Source of the DNA: an uncultured Mycoplasmatota bacterium
Lineage (GTDB): Bacteria; Bacillota_I; Bacilli_A; RF39; UBA660
Direction: 5' to 3'
Assembly (NCBI GenBank): GCA_946498975.1
Contig: CAMMQC010000014.1
Coordinates: 1-38,592, forward strand
Length of the DNA stretch: 38,592 nt
Shown in pieces: positions 23,325-31,937 of this stretch; position 1 is the stretch's first letter; each line of letters begins with the position of its first letter. Under the pieces are notes generated by a model. It was not told the DNA's origin. It made no database searches and was given only the letters and a program-made list of their open reading frames with translations. Both the position numbers and the translations under genes were made by a program.

Positions 23325-24422
23325 ATGAGTTTAAAAGCAGGAATTATAGGACTACCTAATGTAGGTAAAAGTACATTATTTAATGCCTTAACAAAAACAC
23401 ATATTTTAGCAGAAAACTATCCCTTCGCAACAATTGATCCTAATGTTGGAATAGTAAATGTTAAAGATGAGAGAATTGATAAACTATCTAGCATGTACAA
23501 TCCTAAAAGAACAATCTATACAAGTTATGAATTTATTGATATAGCAGGACTTGTAAAAGGAGCAAGTAAAGGAGAAGGACTAGGTAATAAATTTTTATCA
23601 CATATAAGAGAAGTAGATGCTATCTGTGAAGTAGTAAGATGTTTTGATAATGGTAATATAATCCATGTAGATGGTAATATAGACCCTATAAGAGATATCG
23701 AAACAATTAACTTAGAACTTGCTCTAGCAGACTTAGAAACAGTAACAAATAGAATAAATAGAATTAGTAAGAAAGCTAGAATGAGTAAAGATAAAGATGA
23801 ACTTTTAGAGTATGAAACACTAGAAAAGTTAAGAAAAGCCTTAGAAGAAAATACACCAATAAGATTACTTGATTTAACAAAAGAAGAGAAATCTATCATT
23901 AAAAGTTTTAATCTTCTAACAGAAAAGCCATTGATTTACCTTGCAAATGTTAATGAAAATGATTTAGGTACAAACAATGATTACGTTAAAAAAGTTAAAG
24001 AATATGCTAGTAAAGAAAATGCTAAAGTAATAGAAATATGTGCTAAAGTAGAAGAAGAGTTAAGTGAGTTAGATGATGTTGATGCTAAAGAGATGTTAGA
24101 AGCTCTAGGACTTGAAAAAAGTGGATTAGATTCACTAATTGCAGCAACTTATGACCTATTAGGACTTGCAACATACTTTACTGTAGGACCTGATGAAGTA
24201 AGAGCATGGACCTTTAAAAAAGGAATGAATGCAAAATCTTGTGCCGGTATTATCCATACTGACTTTGAAAAAGGTTTTATTAAAGCAGAGGTTATCTCAT
24301 ATGAAGATTTAATAGAGTGTGGAAGTGAATTAAAAGCAAGAGAAGCTGGTAAAGCAAGACTTGAAGGAAAAGATTATCTAATGCAAGATGGAGATATCTG
24401 TCACTTTAGATTTAATGTATAG
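23325..24422 (+). CDS. ychF: Redox-regulated ATPase/GTPase YchF
   Basis: YchF (Ola1) is a ribosome-associated P-loop ATPase of the Obg family. The 365-aa protein opens with MSLKAGIIGLPNVGKSTLFNALTK (Walker A GLPNVGKS), continues with NYPFATIDPNVG and DIAGLVKGASKGEGLGN, and ends with the TGS-like C-terminal domain TFFTVGP-type segment (here TYFTVGPDEVRAWTFKKG and GDICHFRFNV). It precedes rpsF in the order common to Bacilli, though here an additional gene intervenes. Confidence 0.98.
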   Translation: MSLKAGIIGLPNVGKSTLFNALTKTHILAENYPFATIDPNVGIVNVKDERIDKLSSMYNPKRTIYTSYEFIDIAGLVKGASKGEGLGNKFLSHIREVDAICEVVRCFDNGNIIHVDGNIDPIRDIETINLELALADLETVTNRINRISKKARMSKDKDELLEYETLEKLRKALEENTPIRLLDLTKEEKSIIKSFNLLTEKPLIYLANVNENDLGTNNDYVKKVKEYASKENAKVIEICAKVEEELSELDDVDAKEMLEALGLEKSGLDSLIAATYDLLGLATYFTVGPDEVRAWTFKKGMNAKSCAGIIHTDFEKGFIKAEVISYEDLIECGSELKAREAGKARLEGKDYLMQDGDICHFRFNV

Positions 24423-24438
24423 GGAGAGGAAGAGAAAT

Positions 24439-25077
24439 ATGTTTTATATAAAAGAAACAAATAATGAAGTAATAAAATATGAAGTAGAACTAGATATTGA
24501 GAGGTTAAAGAGCTTAAAAGACGAAATAATAGAGAAATGTAGTGAGATATCACATTATTGTTATGAAAGTGATTATGAATTAACTCATGATTTTCTTCAA
24601 AATCATGATATTAGAAATTACCACTTTACTGAAACAGGAAAGAAAAAAGATTATTTTGAAGAAATAAGAGATATTTATAAAATCGAATATGATAAATATG
24701 AACATCCACTTATTGTAGATTATATTGATAGTTTGATAAATGGAGATACATCAGTTATACCATCATTAAAAAGTTATTCATCTTTTACCCATCCTTTAGG
24801 AGCAGCGAGAGAAAGTGAAAAAGCAGTAAAAAGCACTTTAATAAACTATCTAAATAAACCACTTGAAGAAATAAAAATAGAATCATTAACTCAAAGTATA
24901 CATACTTTATCTTGTTTAAAAGAGGATATAATAAAGAATAAAAATCAAAAAAGTGTTGCAGTCTATTATGATGATGTAATGGAATGTATAAAATTAAAAG
25001 AAGTTGATAGAATAGATAAAGATGCTATTAAAAGAGTAAAAGAATTTCAAGGAACTAGCTATACTAAGAAAAAATAA
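24439..25077 (+). CDS. Uncharacterised 212-aa protein between ychF and rpsF
   Basis: I do not recognise this protein. The ATG at 24439 is chosen because it follows AGGGAGAGGAAGAG and starts 16 bp after ychF; an earlier ATG in the same frame overlaps ychF and lacks a ribosome-binding site. It is acidic, rich in Tyr, Lys and Glu, and predicted mostly helical, without membrane segments or a signal. A motif of Cys/His/Tyr (CSEISHYCYESDYELTHDFL, residues 31-50) is notable. It is presumably co-transcribed with ychF. The rpsF promoter begins about 75 bp after its stop. Confidence 0.75.
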   Translation: MFYIKETNNEVIKYEVELDIERLKSLKDEIIEKCSEISHYCYESDYELTHDFLQNHDIRNYHFTETGKKKDYFEEIRDIYKIEYDKYEHPLIVDYIDSLINGDTSVIPSLKSYSSFTHPLGAARESEKAVKSTLINYLNKPLEEIKIESLTQSIHTLSCLKEDIIKNKNQKSVAVYYDDVMECIKLKEVDRIDKDAIKRVKEFQGTSYTKKK

Positions 25078-25140
25078 GTGATATAAATTTAGAAATACTA
25101 AAGAATTAACAATAAGTTCTCATAATTAATCATAAAAAAC

Positions 25141-25168
25141 AAAGAAAAAGATAGACTTTTCTTTTTTC
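25141..25168 (+). terminator. Weak terminator before the rpsF operon
   Basis: A purine-rich arm (25141-25150) can pair with CTTTTCTTTTTT (25156-25166) with one bulge, ending in a pyrimidine tract. The all A/G-C/T stem is weak. Confidence 0.4.
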
Positions 25169-25180
25169 TTTTGCTATAAT
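25152..25180 (+). promoter_or_regulatory. rpsF-ssb-rpsR promoter
   Basis: TATAAT (25175-25180) with a TGC extension, and a -35-like TAGACT (25152-25157) 17 bp upstream. Expected transcript start is about 25187. Confidence 0.7.
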
Positions 25181-25186
25181 ACTACC

Positions 25187-25248
25187 GAGTATTTAAAATG
25201 CTCCTTACCTAGAAATAGGTCTTATGTCCAGAAGGAGGTGTACGTTTA
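25187..25248 (+). promoter_or_regulatory. rpsF leader with alternative hairpins that can sequester the ribosome-binding site
   Basis: CTCCTT (25201-25206) is complementary to AAGGAG (25232-25237), the rpsF ribosome-binding site. The segment between forms a hairpin, ACCTA-GAAA-TAGGT (25207-25220). Alternatively GAGTAT (25188-25193) can pair with ATGCTC (25198-25203), taking up half of CTCCTT and freeing the site. The operon is known in many bacteria to be self-regulated by the S6:S18 complex, but the CCG bulge typical of that motif falls at or before the predicted start of transcription, so the identity of the ligand is not clear. Confidence 0.55.
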
Positions 25249-25536
25249 ATGACAAATTATGAAATCATGTTTATCGTTAAACCAGATTTAGATGAGGCTG
25301 CTATTAAAAAAGAAGCAGAAAATCTAAAGAAAGTTTTAACTGATAGAAAATGTAAGATTAATGAAGAAAAAGCAATGGGACAAAAAGAATTAGCTTATGA
25401 AATGAACAAATATAAAAATGGTTATTATTTCTTATATGTTGTAGAAGCAACTCATGAAGCAATTTCTGAATTTGACCGTCTAGCTCGTCTAAACGAAAAT
25501 ATTTTACGTCATTTAGTTATTAGAGTAGACGATTAA
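25249..25536 (+). CDS. rpsF: Ribosomal protein bS6
   Basis: Small-subunit protein that pairs with S18 on the 16S platform. The 95-aa protein shows the S6 pattern [20 protein letters not shown] and [25 protein letters not shown], ending [21 protein letters not shown]. Its ribosome-binding site AAGGAGG lies 10 nt upstream and can be hidden by the leader. First gene of rpsF-ssb-rpsR. Confidence 0.98.
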   Translation: MTNYEIMFIVKPDLDEAAIKKEAENLKKVLTDRKCKINEEKAMGQKELAYEMNKYKNGYYFLYVVEATHEAISEFDRLARLNENILRHLVIRVDD

Positions 25537-25550
25537 GAAAAGAGGTATTT

Positions 25551-26060
25551 ATGAATAAAGTATTTTTAATAGGTCGCTTAACTCGTGATCCTGAACTTCG
25601 TTATACAGGTAACAATACAGCAGTAGCAAGTTTTACTATTGCAGTTAATAGAACTTATACTAACCAAGCAGGAGAAAGAGAAGCAGACTTTATACCAGTT
25701 GTTGTATGGCGTAGACAAGCTGAAAGTGTTAAAAACTATCTATCACAAGGTAGTCAAGTAGCAGTAGAAGGACGTATTCAAGTACGTAACTATGATGACC
25801 AAAACGGACAACGTCGTTATGTTACTGAAGTAATCGCTGATAGTGTTGAATTTATTGGTTCAAAAAGAGATAATCAAGCATCAGGAACTAGCAATTATAA
25901 CAATCAATCAGCACCTGCTCAATCTAACCAACCAGCAGAGCCAACTCCATATGACTTTAAAGATGAACCATCATCAAATAATGGAACTGATATCTCAAGT
26001 AATCCATTCGCCGATTTTGGGGCAAGTATTGAAATTGATGATAGTGAATTACCATTTTAA
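25551..26060 (+). CDS. ssb: Single-stranded DNA-binding protein
   Basis: SSB coats single-stranded DNA at replication forks and recruits partners. The 169-aa protein has the OB fold ([34 protein letters not shown] and [37 protein letters not shown], 1-105), a Gln/Asn/Ser/Pro-rich linker, and the acidic protein-interaction tip DDSELPF. It lies between rpsF and rpsR in the usual operon. Confidence 0.98.
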   Translation: MNKVFLIGRLTRDPELRYTGNNTAVASFTIAVNRTYTNQAGEREADFIPVVVWRRQAESVKNYLSQGSQVAVEGRIQVRNYDDQNGQRRYVTEVIADSVEFIGSKRDNQASGTSNYNNQSAPAQSNQPAEPTPYDFKDEPSSNNGTDISSNPFADFGASIEIDDSELPF

Positions 26061-26079
26061 AAGAAGGGAGGAATAGTCT

Positions 26080-26316
26080 ATGGCTAAAGACTTTAAAGAA
26101 CATAAAGAATTTGGACGTCGTAAAAAGAAAGTATGTATAATGTGTACTGGAAAAGACGTTAACTATAAAGATGTAGATACATTAAAAAGATTTATAAACG
26201 ATAGAGGTAAAATAGTTCCTCGTCGTGTAACAGGAACTTGTGCTCGTCATCAAAGACATATAGCAAGAGAAATTAAAAGAGCAAGAGCTATTGGTTTATT
26301 ACCATTTACAAAGTAA
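26080..26316 (+). CDS. rpsR: Ribosomal protein bS18
   Basis: Small-subunit protein that binds 16S rRNA as a complex with S6. It has 78 aa, with [10 protein letters not shown] near the N-terminus and [46 protein letters not shown] at the end. The CIMC and TCARH cysteines suggest the zinc-binding (C+) form. The start ATG follows AAGGGAGGAAT. The stop codon is within a terminator, closing the operon. Confidence 0.98.
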   Translation: MAKDFKEHKEFGRRKKKVCIMCTGKDVNYKDVDTLKRFINDRGKIVPRRVTGTCARHQRHIAREIKRARAIGLLPFTK

Positions 26317-26340
26317 ATAGAAACAACTATTTACTTTTTT
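26311..26340 (+). terminator. rpsR terminator
   Basis: AAGTAAATAG and CTATTTACTT arms (26311-26320, 26327-26336) with a 6-nt loop and following T residues. The rpsR stop codon is in the first arm. Confidence 0.88.
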
Positions 26341-26350
26341 CATTACAAGT

Positions 26351-26379
26351 TTTACTTATCACTTAAAATAGTATATAAT
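26351..26379 (+). promoter_or_regulatory. Promoter of the DHH gene-rplI-dnaB unit
   Basis: TTTACT (26351-26356) and TATAAT (26374-26379) with a 17-bp spacer, placed directly after the rpsR terminator. Confidence 0.7.
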
Positions 26380-26406
26380 ATTAACAAGGGATAAAAGGAG
26401 GATCTA

Positions 26407-27399
26407 ATGAAATTAATAGAAAGAAAAAAAGAACTAAGAAAAAAAATAAAATCTGCTAAAACAGTTTTTATCATGGCACATAAAGATTTAGATTTAGATG
26501 CCTTAGGTAGTTCCATAGGTCTTTATATTATCTTAGAAAAACTAAATAAAAATTGTTTTCTAATTATTAATGATACAAAACATGAATCAGGTGTATCTAA
26601 AGTATTTAAAGAACTAGAAGGATGTTTAAATATAATTAAAGATAATGAAATAGAAGATAATCTTTATATAAGAAGTAAGAAAAACTTACTAGTAATACTA
26701 GATACAAATAAAGAAGAATTAGTCCAATCAAGCGATGCAATTAATTACTTTGATAAAGAGAATATAGTAATACTAGACCATCATGAACTAGGAGAAACAT
26801 CAATTGATGCTGGACTTAGAATAATAGATAATGATATATCTAGTACTTGTGAGATGATTACTAATTTAATAGAGACTTACAAAATGGAACTAGACCCTTA
26901 TTATGCAACTCTTTTATTATCAGGAATAGTTCTAGATACTAATAACTTTACTTTAAAGACAAACTCTGAAACATACTATGCTGCCTATTATTTAGCAAGT
27001 ATGGGAGCAAGTACTAAGAAAGTTCAGTATCTTCTAAAACAGGATTTAAAAGAGTATATAGAAAGACAAAAAGTAATAACTAATGTCGATGTCATAAATG
27101 ATAGAATCGCTATCGCTAAAGGTAGTCCTTATATGATATATAGAAGAGAAGATATCGCTAAAATAGCCGATACCCTTCTATTCTTTAATGACATAGAAGC
27201 ATCATTCGTCATCGCTAAAACTACCTCTAAAACAATTTCTATTAGTGGTAGAAGTCTAGGTAACTATGATATTTCTAAAATACTTACTCCATTAGGTGGA
27301 GGAGGTAACAAAACAGTAGGAGCCGCTAGAATTAGTGATAGTACTATTAGTAAAGTTGAAACAAAACTAAAACAAATCTTAAAAAAAGAGGAGGAATAG
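26407..27399 (+). CDS. DHH-DHHA1 phosphoesterase at the gdpP position (no membrane, PAS or GGDEF part)
   Basis: Proteins of this family hydrolyse cyclic di-AMP, pApA or short RNA. The 330-aa protein has the metal-binding motifs of the DHH domain: [11 protein letters not shown] (His25, Asp29, Asp31), DTN (Asp99), DHH (124-126), and LDTNNF (Asp177), followed by a DHHA1 domain ([20 protein letters not shown]). By position between rpsR and rplI it matches GdpP (about 660 aa), but the two N-terminal membrane helices, the PAS and the GGDEF domains are absent. Length resembles the cytosolic Pde2/NrnA types. The usual GGGH in DHHA1 is GGGGN here, the His replaced by Asn301. Ribosome-binding site AAAGGAGGATCT is strong. 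Confidence 0.85.
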   Translation: MKLIERKKELRKKIKSAKTVFIMAHKDLDLDALGSSIGLYIILEKLNKNCFLIINDTKHESGVSKVFKELEGCLNIIKDNEIEDNLYIRSKKNLLVILDTNKEELVQSSDAINYFDKENIVILDHHELGETSIDAGLRIIDNDISSTCEMITNLIETYKMELDPYYATLLLSGIVLDTNNFTLKTNSETYYAAYYLASMGASTKKVQYLLKQDLKEYIERQKVITNVDVINDRIAIAKGSPYMIYRREDIAKIADTLLFFNDIEASFVIAKTTSKTISISGRSLGNYDISKILTPLGGGGNKTVGAARISDSTISKVETKLKQILKKEEE

Positions 27400-27400
27400 T

Positions 27401-27841
27401 ATGGAAGTAATCTTTATAAAAGATTTAAAAGGACAAGGTAAAAAGGGTGAGATAAAACAAGTAAAAGATGGCTATGCTGAAAACTTCTTAATAAAAAAAG
27501 GCTATGCTATTAAATCTACTAAAAGTTCCCTAGAAAAATTAGAAGATGAGAACAAAGCTAAAGCTAAAGAAGAAGAGAAAGCTAAAAAAGAAGCTTCAAG
27601 TATAAAAGAAAAACTAGAAAAAGTAACCTTAACTTTTAAAGTTAAAACAGGAGATAATGATAAAGTCTTTGGAAGTATTAGTGTTAAACAAATAAAAGAA
27701 GCTTTAAAAGAAAAAGGCTATGACTTTGATAAGAGTATGATTAAACTAACAAGTTCTCCTTCATCTTTAGGCTTTCATAATATTGAAGTAGAACTATATA
27801 AAAATATAACTGCCAAAGTAAAAATACATTTAGTTAAGTAG
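27401..27841 (+). CDS. rplI: Ribosomal protein bL9
   Basis: Large-subunit protein with two RNA-binding domains joined by a long helix. The 146-aa protein begins [36 protein letters not shown], has the charged helix rich in Ala, Lys and Glu (about 43-75), and then [25 protein letters not shown]. It starts 1 bp after the DHH gene, as in the GdpP-RplI pair of Bacillus, and its stop overlaps the ribosome-binding site of dnaB. Confidence 0.98.
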   Translation: MEVIFIKDLKGQGKKGEIKQVKDGYAENFLIKKGYAIKSTKSSLEKLEDENKAKAKEEEKAKKEASSIKEKLEKVTLTFKVKTGDNDKVFGSISVKQIKEALKEKGYDFDKSMIKLTSSPSSLGFHNIEVELYKNITAKVKIHLVK

Positions 27842-27850
27842 GTGATGATA

Positions 27851-29197
27851 ATGGCTTTAAAACAAGCCCCACAAAATTTAGAAGCAGAAAAAAGTGTCTT
27901 AGGTGCATGTTTCTTATCAAATAATGCTTTATTAATGGCAATTGAAACTTTAGATGAAACAGACTTCTATGATGCTAGAAATTCTAAAATATTTACTGCA
28001 TTAAAAAAATTAGTAGAAGAAAAAATTCCAGTAGATTTAACTACTTTAACTACTACTTTAACTAAATTAGACTATTTGAATGATGTAGGAGGAGTTACCT
28101 ACTTAACAGAAATAACAACCTTTGTTCCAACAGCAAGTAATATAGAATACTATATAAAAGAAGTAGAGAATACATCGCTTCTTAGAAGATTGATAGAAAC
28201 AGCAGAATCTATTGCATCTACAGGCTATAACAGTGAAGAAAGTATTGGTGACATCTTAGACGATGCCGAACGTAAAATACTAACAATTGCAAAAAATAGA
28301 AAAGCAAGTGAGTTTAAGTCAATTCAAAAAGTTTTAGAAAAAACAGAAGAAGACTTACAAAAACTAGCAGAAACTAAAGGAGAAATAACAGGTATTCCTA
28401 CAGGATGGTATGATATTGATAAAGTAACAGCAGGACTCCATGAAAATGAGCTTATAATCCTTGCCGCTCGTCCTGGTATGGGTAAAACTGCTTTCGCTTT
28501 AAACCTTGCAACCTATGTTACAACTCACACTGATAAAACAGTAGCCGTATTCAACCTTGAAATGGGTGCCGAGCAATTAGCAAGCCGTATTATCTCGTCT
28601 CTTGGTCAAATAGAAGGTTATAAACTTAGAACAGGTAAAATGCTAAATAATGACTGGAAAAGATTTGACCAAGCAGTTAGTCAGTTAAGTAATGCCAAAC
28701 TATATATAGATGATACACCAGGTATAACAATAGGAGAAATCCGTGCAAAATGTAGAAGATTATCATCATCTTCTGATGGTTTAGACCTAGTAATAATCGA
28801 CTACCTACAATTAATATCAGGTGGTAAAAACTATGGTGCTAACCGTCAACAAGAAGTAGCAGATATCTCTCGTAGTCTAAAAACTCTAGCAATGGAATTA
28901 CATATTCCTGTAATCTCTTTAGCTCAACTTTCTCGTAGTGTTGAAGGAAGAGAAGATAAAAGACCAATGTTATCAGATTTAAGAGAATCAGGTTCAATAG
29001 AGCAAGATGCTGACCTTGTTGGATTTCTTTATCGTGATGATTACTACAATAAAGAAGCTAAAAATGATGCAACTAGTATCAGTGAATTTATCATCGCTAA
29101 GCATCGTAGTGGACCACAAGCGACAATACAATTACTATTTAAAAAAGATACTTCAACATTCTTAAATATGAGTAAAAATGAAATAGAGGAGGAATAA
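27851..29197 (+). CDS. dnaB: Replicative DNA helicase (DnaB family)
   Basis: Hexameric 5'-3' helicase at the replication fork, called DnaC in B. subtilis. With the start at ATG 27851, 6 nt after AGGTG, it has 448 aa; the GTG and ATG at 27842-27847 lie in the ribosome-binding site. N-terminal domain: QNLEAEKSVLGACFL. RecA-like C-terminal domain: Walker A RPGMGKT, FNLEMGAEQLASR, Walker B LVIIDYLQLI, then VISLAQLSRSVEGR, SDLRESGSIEQDADLVGFLYR. The gene order rplI-dnaB is the same as in Bacillus. Confidence 0.98.
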   Translation: MALKQAPQNLEAEKSVLGACFLSNNALLMAIETLDETDFYDARNSKIFTALKKLVEEKIPVDLTTLTTTLTKLDYLNDVGGVTYLTEITTFVPTASNIEYYIKEVENTSLLRRLIETAESIASTGYNSEESIGDILDDAERKILTIAKNRKASEFKSIQKVLEKTEEDLQKLAETKGEITGIPTGWYDIDKVTAGLHENELIILAARPGMGKTAFALNLATYVTTHTDKTVAVFNLEMGAEQLASRIISSLGQIEGYKLRTGKMLNNDWKRFDQAVSQLSNAKLYIDDTPGITIGEIRAKCRRLSSSSDGLDLVIIDYLQLISGGKNYGANRQQEVADISRSLKTLAMELHIPVISLAQLSRSVEGREDKRPMLSDLRESGSIEQDADLVGFLYRDDYYNKEAKNDATSISEFIIAKHRSGPQATIQLLFKKDTSTFLNMSKNEIEEE

Positions 29198-29198
29198 G

Positions 29199-30716
29199 AT
29201 GAATATAAAAACTATAATTACTATAGTAATTGCCTTAATGGTAAGTTTAATTATAATGTTTTTAGTTCCAAAAGAAGAAACATTAACTCCTAAAAATGTA
29301 TACAGAGTCTATTTAGCAGGTAAATCAGTAGGATTAATTAGTGATAAAGATTCACTTGATGAATATATAGATAAAGAACAACAAACCTTAAAAGATAAAT
29401 ATAATGCCGATAAAGTATATGCACCTGAGGATTTAGAAGTGGTAAAAGATGTAACTTATAATGAAGATATTTCTACAACTAAAGAAATATATAACAAGAT
29501 TAAAGACATAGAGCCATTTACTATTAAAGGTTATGAAATAACTATAGAAGGTATTGATACAACTAATGAAGAAGGAGAAACCGTAGAAGGAAAAGACCAA
29601 ACTATCTATGTCCTTGATAAAGAAGTCTTTGAAGAAGCAATGGATAGAACAATAAGATCATTTGTAGATAGTGATAGTTATGATAAATACCTTAATAATG
29701 AACAAAAAGAAATAGAAAGTGGCACTACAGGTACAGTTATTGAAAATATTTATATTGAAAATAAGATAACAGTTAAAGAAATAAATATTCCATCAGATAA
29801 AACAATATATGAAAATAGTGATGATTTGAGTAAATACCTATTATTTGGTACCCTTGACGAACAACAGAAATATACAGTTCAAGCAGGAGACACAATCAGC
29901 GACGTTTCATTTAATAATAAACTATCAAATGAAGAGTTTTTAATCGCTAACCCTGAATTTACTAATGCAAATAGCCTTCTATATGAAGGCCAAAGTGTTA
30001 CTATTAGTATTATTAAACCGCAATTTAGATTAGTAGAAATTGATCATCAAGTACGGGCTCAAGATATACCTTATGAAACAGAAACAAGATATGATAATAC
30101 AAAGTATTCTAATTATGAAGAAACTATTCAAGAAGGTGTAGTAGGCTCTCAACTAGTAACATCAAAAGTTCAAAAAGTTAATGGTCAAGTAGAAAGTGCT
30201 GTTATTGATAATGGTGCGACTAGGGTTTTAAAAGAACCAATTAAAAGAATAATAGTAAAAGGAACTAAACAAAGAGGTGGCAGTGGCGGTGTAAACAGTG
30301 GCCTTAGTAGTAATAGTAAAGTAGAAGGATACTGGTTATGGCCAACTAGAACTCCATATTATGTAAGTAGTTCTTATGGATATCGTTGGGGAACTCTACA
30401 TGATGGTATGGATATTGCAGGAGCAGGTTTTGGTTCACCAATTTATGCTTCTAATAATGGTATTGTAGTCGCTTCAAGTTATAAATATGATAATGGTGAA
30501 TATATTGTTATTAATCATAACAATGGTTACTATACAATGTATGCTCACCTTGCAGAACGTTATGTTAGTGTAGGTCAAGAAGTATCACAAGGTGATACAA
30601 TAGGTTCTATGGGTAGAACAGGAGCAGCAACAGGAGTTCATCTTCACTTTGGATTATGGAGAGGTTATCCATATAGTCGTGGTTCATCTTCTATGAATCC
30701 AATGAGTTTATTCTAA
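29199..30716 (+). CDS. Membrane-anchored LysM-G5-M23 peptidoglycan endopeptidase
   Basis: A cell-wall hydrolase predicted to act outside the membrane. In 505 aa: an N-terminal membrane anchor (about 4-24), a charged region, a LysM wall-binding domain (224-272, YTVQAGDTISDVSF), a G5 domain (about 276-354), a Gly/Ser linker, and an M23 domain (about 385-500). Zinc and catalytic residues are in place: HDGMD (His401, Asp405), YAHL (His450) and HLHF (His481, His483). One base separates it from dnaB and its TAA overlaps the walJ ATG (TAATG). It occupies the position where walRKHI lie in Bacillus; WalRK governs such hydrolases, so a link to wall homeostasis is reasonable. Confidence 0.9.
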   Translation: MNIKTIITIVIALMVSLIIMFLVPKEETLTPKNVYRVYLAGKSVGLISDKDSLDEYIDKEQQTLKDKYNADKVYAPEDLEVVKDVTYNEDISTTKEIYNKIKDIEPFTIKGYEITIEGIDTTNEEGETVEGKDQTIYVLDKEVFEEAMDRTIRSFVDSDSYDKYLNNEQKEIESGTTGTVIENIYIENKITVKEINIPSDKTIYENSDDLSKYLLFGTLDEQQKYTVQAGDTISDVSFNNKLSNEEFLIANPEFTNANSLLYEGQSVTISIIKPQFRLVEIDHQVRAQDIPYETETRYDNTKYSNYEETIQEGVVGSQLVTSKVQKVNGQVESAVIDNGATRVLKEPIKRIIVKGTKQRGGSGGVNSGLSSNSKVEGYWLWPTRTPYYVSSSYGYRWGTLHDGMDIAGAGFGSPIYASNNGIVVASSYKYDNGEYIVINHNNGYYTMYAHLAERYVSVGQEVSQGDTIGSMGRTGAATGVHLHFGLWRGYPYSRGSSSMNPMSLF

Positions 30717-31498
30717 TGAAAATAAAAGTACTAGCGAGTGGATCTAAAGGAAACTGTTCATTAATTGAAACAAAATCTACTCGCTTTCTTATTGATATAG
30801 GAATTACCTATCAGAGATTAAAAAAAGAATTAGAGAAGATGAACTTAACAGTAGACGATATAGACGACTTGCTTTTAACCCATGCTCATAATGACCATAC
30901 TAGTGGCCTTAAAGTTCTTTTAAAACATAGTGATTTTAAAATCTATGCTAATAAAGATATCATAAAAGAATTAACAGTAGATATAGATAATGATAGAGTA
31001 GAACTTTATAATTCTTTAATACATTTAAATAATACCGAAATAAATGTATTTAAAACAAGCCATGATGCAAAAGGTTCTGTTGGTTTTCTAATAACTGAAG
31101 ATAACAACTCCCTAGTCTATATAACAGATACAGGTTATTTAAATCGTAAGTATTTCCCGTTACTTGAAAATAAAAATATTTATTATATAGAAAGTAATCA
31201 TGATGAGAAAATGTTAATGGATGGCCCCTATCCCTACTATTTAAAACAAAGAATAATAAGTGATGAAGGCCATTTATCTAATGAGACTACTGCTAAGTAT
31301 CTAAAGAAATTAGTAGGAGATAATACTAAATACATAATACTCGCTCACCTTAGTGAACATAATAACAAAGAAGAAATCGCTTACAATACCTCAAGAGAAA
31401 CTTTAAAAGATAGAAGTGATATAAAAATAGTAGTCGCTAAACAAAGTGAAGCCCTAGAAGAAATAGAGGTGTATAATGAAGTTAATATGTGTAGGTAA
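30716..31498 (+). CDS. walJ: Metallo-beta-lactamase-fold hydrolase WalJ (YycJ)
   Basis: A cytoplasmic beta-lactamase-fold protein associated with WalRK and with coordination of wall synthesis and DNA replication in Gram-positives. The 260-aa protein starts KIKVLASGSKGNCSLIE and carries the metal-binding motif THAHNDHTSG (about residues 55-64), then LIYITDTGYL-type and HLSNETTAKYL segments. It is translationally coupled to the peptidase upstream (TAATG) and overlaps rlmH by 23 bp. Its usual operon partners walRKHI are not in this window. Confidence 0.93.
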   Translation: MKIKVLASGSKGNCSLIETKSTRFLIDIGITYQRLKKELEKMNLTVDDIDDLLLTHAHNDHTSGLKVLLKHSDFKIYANKDIIKELTVDIDNDRVELYNSLIHLNNTEINVFKTSHDAKGSVGFLITEDNNSLVYITDTGYLNRKYFPLLENKNIYYIESNHDEKMLMDGPYPYYLKQRIISDEGHLSNETTAKYLKKLVGDNTKYIILAHLSEHNNKEEIAYNTSRETLKDRSDIKIVVAKQSEALEEIEVYNEVNMCR

Positions 31499-31928
31499 GA
31501 TAAAAGAAAAATATTTAAATGATGCGATAGATGAATATAAAAAGAGACTATCTAAATATACAAAATTAGACATAGTAGAACTACCTGATATAAGTTACAA
31601 TGAAATAGATAAAGTAAAAAAAGAGGAAGGAAAACTCATTTTAAAGCACTTAAAAGAAACTGATAATGTAATCATTCTTGACATTGATGGGATTGAACTA
31701 TCCTCACTAGAACTTACTAATAAATTATGTAGATTAGAATCAGTCAATAGTAATATAACCTTTATAATAGGAGGAAGTTATGGCTTAAGTGAAGAAGTAA
31801 AAAAACGTGCTAACTTTAGTTTATCTTTTTCTAAACTAACTTTTCCTCATCAATTATTTAGAGTAATATTGCTAGAACAAATATATAGAACTTATAAAAT
31901 AAGAAATAATGAAAATTATCATAAGTAG
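31476..31928 (+). CDS. rlmH: 23S rRNA (pseudouridine-1915-N3)-methyltransferase RlmH
   Basis: SPOUT-class methyltransferase that acts on the 70S ribosome. The 150-aa protein is complete with MKLICVGKIKEKYLNDAIDEYKKRL, the knotted SAM site TFIIGGSYGLSEEV, and the C-terminal FSKLTFPHQLFRVILLEQIYRTYKI. Ribosome-binding site AGAGGTG lies inside the end of walJ. The walJ-rlmH link is conserved in Bacilli. Confidence 0.97.
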   Translation: MKLICVGKIKEKYLNDAIDEYKKRLSKYTKLDIVELPDISYNEIDKVKKEEGKLILKHLKETDNVIILDIDGIELSSLELTNKLCRLESVNSNITFIIGGSYGLSEEVKKRANFSLSFSKLTFPHQLFRVILLEQIYRTYKIRNNENYHK

Positions 31929-31937
31929 GAGATTAAT

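Noticed and set aside
25185..25187. CCG as the S6:S18-binding bulge in the rpsF leader
   Set aside because: It lies at or upstream of the transcription start predicted from the -10 at 25175-25180, and I find no flanking stem.
25843..26076. Plus-strand open frame overlapping ssb
   Set aside because: Alternative frame of the Gln/Asn/Ser-rich ssb linker, no independent start signal.
26317..26406. Missing 5' half of gdpP as a frameshifted remnant
   Set aside because: Only 90 bp between rpsR and the gene, taken up by a terminator, promoter and ribosome-binding site; there is no room for membrane or GGDEF domains.
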